NCBI GenBank assembly: GCA_046329515.1
Contig: JAXLUM010000001.1
Coordinates: 1,798,001 to 1,862,000 of the forward strand
Direction: 5' to 3'
DNA from: Bog-950 sp046329515
Lineage (GTDB): Bacteria > Bacteroidota > Bacteroidia > Chitinophagales > LD1
DNA: 64,000 nucleotides
The notes beneath the pieces were generated by a model, which was given only the letters and a program-made list of their open reading frames with translations, was not told the origin of the DNA and ran no database searches. Positions 62,682 through 64,000 of the stretch are shown in pieces. A program made the translations under genes and the position numbers. Position 1 is the first letter of the stretch. Each line of letters starts with the position of its first letter.

Positions 62682-62687
62682 AGGAGG
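62682..62687 (+). promoter_or_regulatory. Strong Shine-Dalgarno site of the PorP/SprF gene
   Basis: AGGAGG lies 4 nt before ATG 62692, inside an 11-bp intergenic gap after the giant adhesin gene. Strong sites are rare in this phylum, so it may boost downstream translation. Confidence 0.65.
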
Positions 62688-62691
62688 AACT

Positions 62692-63750
62692 ATGGCAAAA
62701 AATTTACTAAAATCCGTTTTTGTAACTGTAGTTATGGCCTTGCTGGCTTTGCAGGGTATTGCACAGGATATTCACTTCTCGCAGTATTACGCATCGCCTA
62801 TGCAGCTAAACCCTGCATTAGCGGGTATGAACAATTGCGACTATCGTATTTACGCCAACTTTCGCACCCAGTGGGTTACGGTTTCAACCGGTAATACCTA
62901 TAGAACCGTTGCAGGCGGCGCTGATATGAGCATCGGCAAAGTAACCAAGTATAACAGCTTTGCAGGTTTGGGCATCTCTTTCTTTAGCGACCAGGCGGGC
63001 GATCTTAACTTCAACACTAACCGAATAGACCTTTCATTTGCTTACCACTTTATGCTAAACCGTAAAGGAACTATGCAGATTTCTACCGGTATACAGGGCG
63101 CGTTTAACTACAACAGCATCAATCCTTCTAAGGCAACCTTTGATTCGCAATACGACCCTACAACAGGTATTGCTGACCCTAACGGGCAAAAAGAAAGCTT
63201 TGCCAAAACGCGTGTAATGTTCGGCGATGCAGGCTTTGGCCTTTTGTATAGCGCCATAGTTAAGCAGCAAACCAATTTCTTTTTAGGTTTTGCCCTTAAC
63301 CACCTTAACCAGCCTAAAATGTCGTTTCAACCTAATGGAACAACCAATGACGGCAGCGGTTTTGAGCGTTTGTACATGAAGATTACAATACATGGTGGAG
63401 CATCTTTACCTGTAGGTAAGCGCTTAGCTATACAGCCGCACTTTTTGGCGTTGGTACAGGGGCCTTCTTACCAGTTTAACTTAGGCTGTAACTTTAAAAC
63501 CACTTTAGGAAACGTTACTACCAGCAGAACAGCCTTGCACCTTGGTGTGCAATACCGCGGCTTGCTTGATGCAGTTGTGTTAAGCACCCGTATTGATGTA
63601 AAAGGTTTTGGCGCCGGTTTAAGCTATGACATTAACGTATCTAAACTGACACCGGCCTCTCATTCAGTAGGTGCGCCTGAAGTTTCTATTATGTATCAGG
63701 GATGCGCCCGCAAGAAGCCTCATCCGGGGCACTGCCCTGCTTTGTTCTAA
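62692..63750 (+). CDS. Type IX secretion PorP/SprF-family outer-membrane protein
   Basis: The 352-residue protein has a signal peptide (about 1-23) and the family signature DIHFSQYYASPMQLNPALAGM. The N-terminal ANFRTQWV and a beta-barrel body with aromatic strand ends follow. It closes with PHPGHCPALF, a cysteine-containing tail. In gliding Bacteroidota SprF is needed to secrete SprB-type adhesins with type B tails, and such genes sit next to their cargo. Here it follows the type B adhesin by 11 bp, a clear cargo-partner pair. Confidence 0.93.
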   Translation: MAKNLLKSVFVTVVMALLALQGIAQDIHFSQYYASPMQLNPALAGMNNCDYRIYANFRTQWVTVSTGNTYRTVAGGADMSIGKVTKYNSFAGLGISFFSDQAGDLNFNTNRIDLSFAYHFMLNRKGTMQISTGIQGAFNYNSINPSKATFDSQYDPTTGIADPNGQKESFAKTRVMFGDAGFGLLYSAIVKQQTNFFLGFALNHLNQPKMSFQPNGTTNDGSGFERLYMKITIHGGASLPVGKRLAIQPHFLALVQGPSYQFNLGCNFKTTLGNVTTSRTALHLGVQYRGLLDAVVLSTRIDVKGFGAGLSYDINVSKLTPASHSVGAPEVSIMYQGCARKKPHPGHCPALF

Positions 63751-63838
63751 TTGAATGACTTGGTACTATAAAAAAAGCTGCCTTAAAAAAGTTGTGAGGT
63801 ATCCTTTTATTTTCTTAAATAGTAACCTCTTTCAGAGC

Positions 63839-64000
63839 TTACAGCCACAAATGGTAGTAATATTGCTTATGGATAACATTAAATCCAAGCGCTTTGTAAA
63901 AAGCCATTGCACCACGGTTATCTTCCTGCGTGGATACCGTACATTTACTGTATCCATTTTGCGCTAAGTGATGTAGGCTATGGTGGATAAGAGCCCTACC
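63839..64000 (-). CDS. GNAT-family acetyltransferase, 5'-truncated by window edge
   Basis: Fifty-three C-terminal residues are visible on the minus strand. They begin GRALIHHSLHHLAQNGYSKC, with the end of the acetyl-CoA motif A helix. The family motif B follows: NRGAMAFYKALGFNVIHK. They end in YYYHLWL and a TAA stop at 63839. The frame is open to the window edge, so the start lies beyond. The acetyl acceptor is unknown. The 88 bp between this stop and the PorP/SprF stop hold no recognised feature. Confidence 0.78.
   Translation of the reverse strand, partial: GRALIHHSLHHLAQNGYSKCTVSTQEDNRGAMAFYKALGFNVIHKQYYYHLWL

Noticed and set aside
1..64000. Mobile elements, phage genes, CRISPR arrays or tRNA genes
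   Set aside because: No transposase or integrase ORF, no regularly spaced direct repeats and no tRNA-like T-arm with matching acceptor stem were seen.

Overview
The window is chromosomal DNA from a member of the Bacteroidota, most likely a Chitinophagales-like or related environmental lineage. The reasons are: type IX secretion parts (a PorV-like barrel protein, a giant PorU2-type C25 peptidase, PorP/SprF, and cargo with type A and type B sorting tails); the short primary sigma factor typical of the phylum; the rpmB-rpmG-DUF4295-ftsY-rimO block; a DUF3276/PUR protein; and promoters of the form TTTG-N19-TAnnTTTG. I see no insertion sequence, phage gene, tRNA, rRNA or CRISPR array. The window reads as core chromosome with lineage-specific surface genes.

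Layout. 1-4.5 kb: a truncated outer-membrane barrel gene, a methyltransferase, a LON-domain protein and two tandem secreted proteins that look like TonB-receptor N-termini without a barrel. 4.6-13.4 kb: housekeeping genes on the minus strand (sigA, rluF, pnp, rpsO) interspersed with small membrane proteins and a covalent-flavin-type oxidoreductase. 13.6-24.7 kb: a LamG/HYR surface protein, an ABC exporter, a PUR protein, a PLP lyase, a TolB-like propeller protein, a 6S-like RNA, a methyltransferase/PAP2 pair and glmM. 24.7-32.8 kb: an oxidosqualene-type triterpene cyclase, RelA/SpoT, a T9SS-tailed hydrolase, and a fur-STAS-purA operon. 32.8-43.6 kb: pabB, tyrS, a PorV/PorU2 pair and a potassium channel. 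43.7-49.7 kb: two tandem copies of a [small membrane-anchored protein + TonB receptor] module. 49.8-56.6 kb: rimO, ftsY and ribosomal proteins, then an nlpC/P60-cobB-menC-menE operon. 56.8-63.8 kb: a 1953-residue PKD-repeat adhesin with a type B tail, coupled to its PorP/SprF partner. The window ends inside a GNAT acetyltransferase.

How they fit together. The recurring theme is the cell surface: type IX secretion machinery and cargo, TonB-dependent import, envelope sugar synthesis (glmM) and a sterol-type membrane triterpenoid. The most notable gene is the cyclase at 24731. It carries the oxidosqualene-cyclase DCTAE acid motif, both cysteines that support that acid, and the Tyr/His/Ile triad of cycloartenol synthases, which is rare in bacteria. 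The most system-like feature is the duplicated TonB-receptor module, whose two partner proteins are both exactly 172 residues long and share core motifs.
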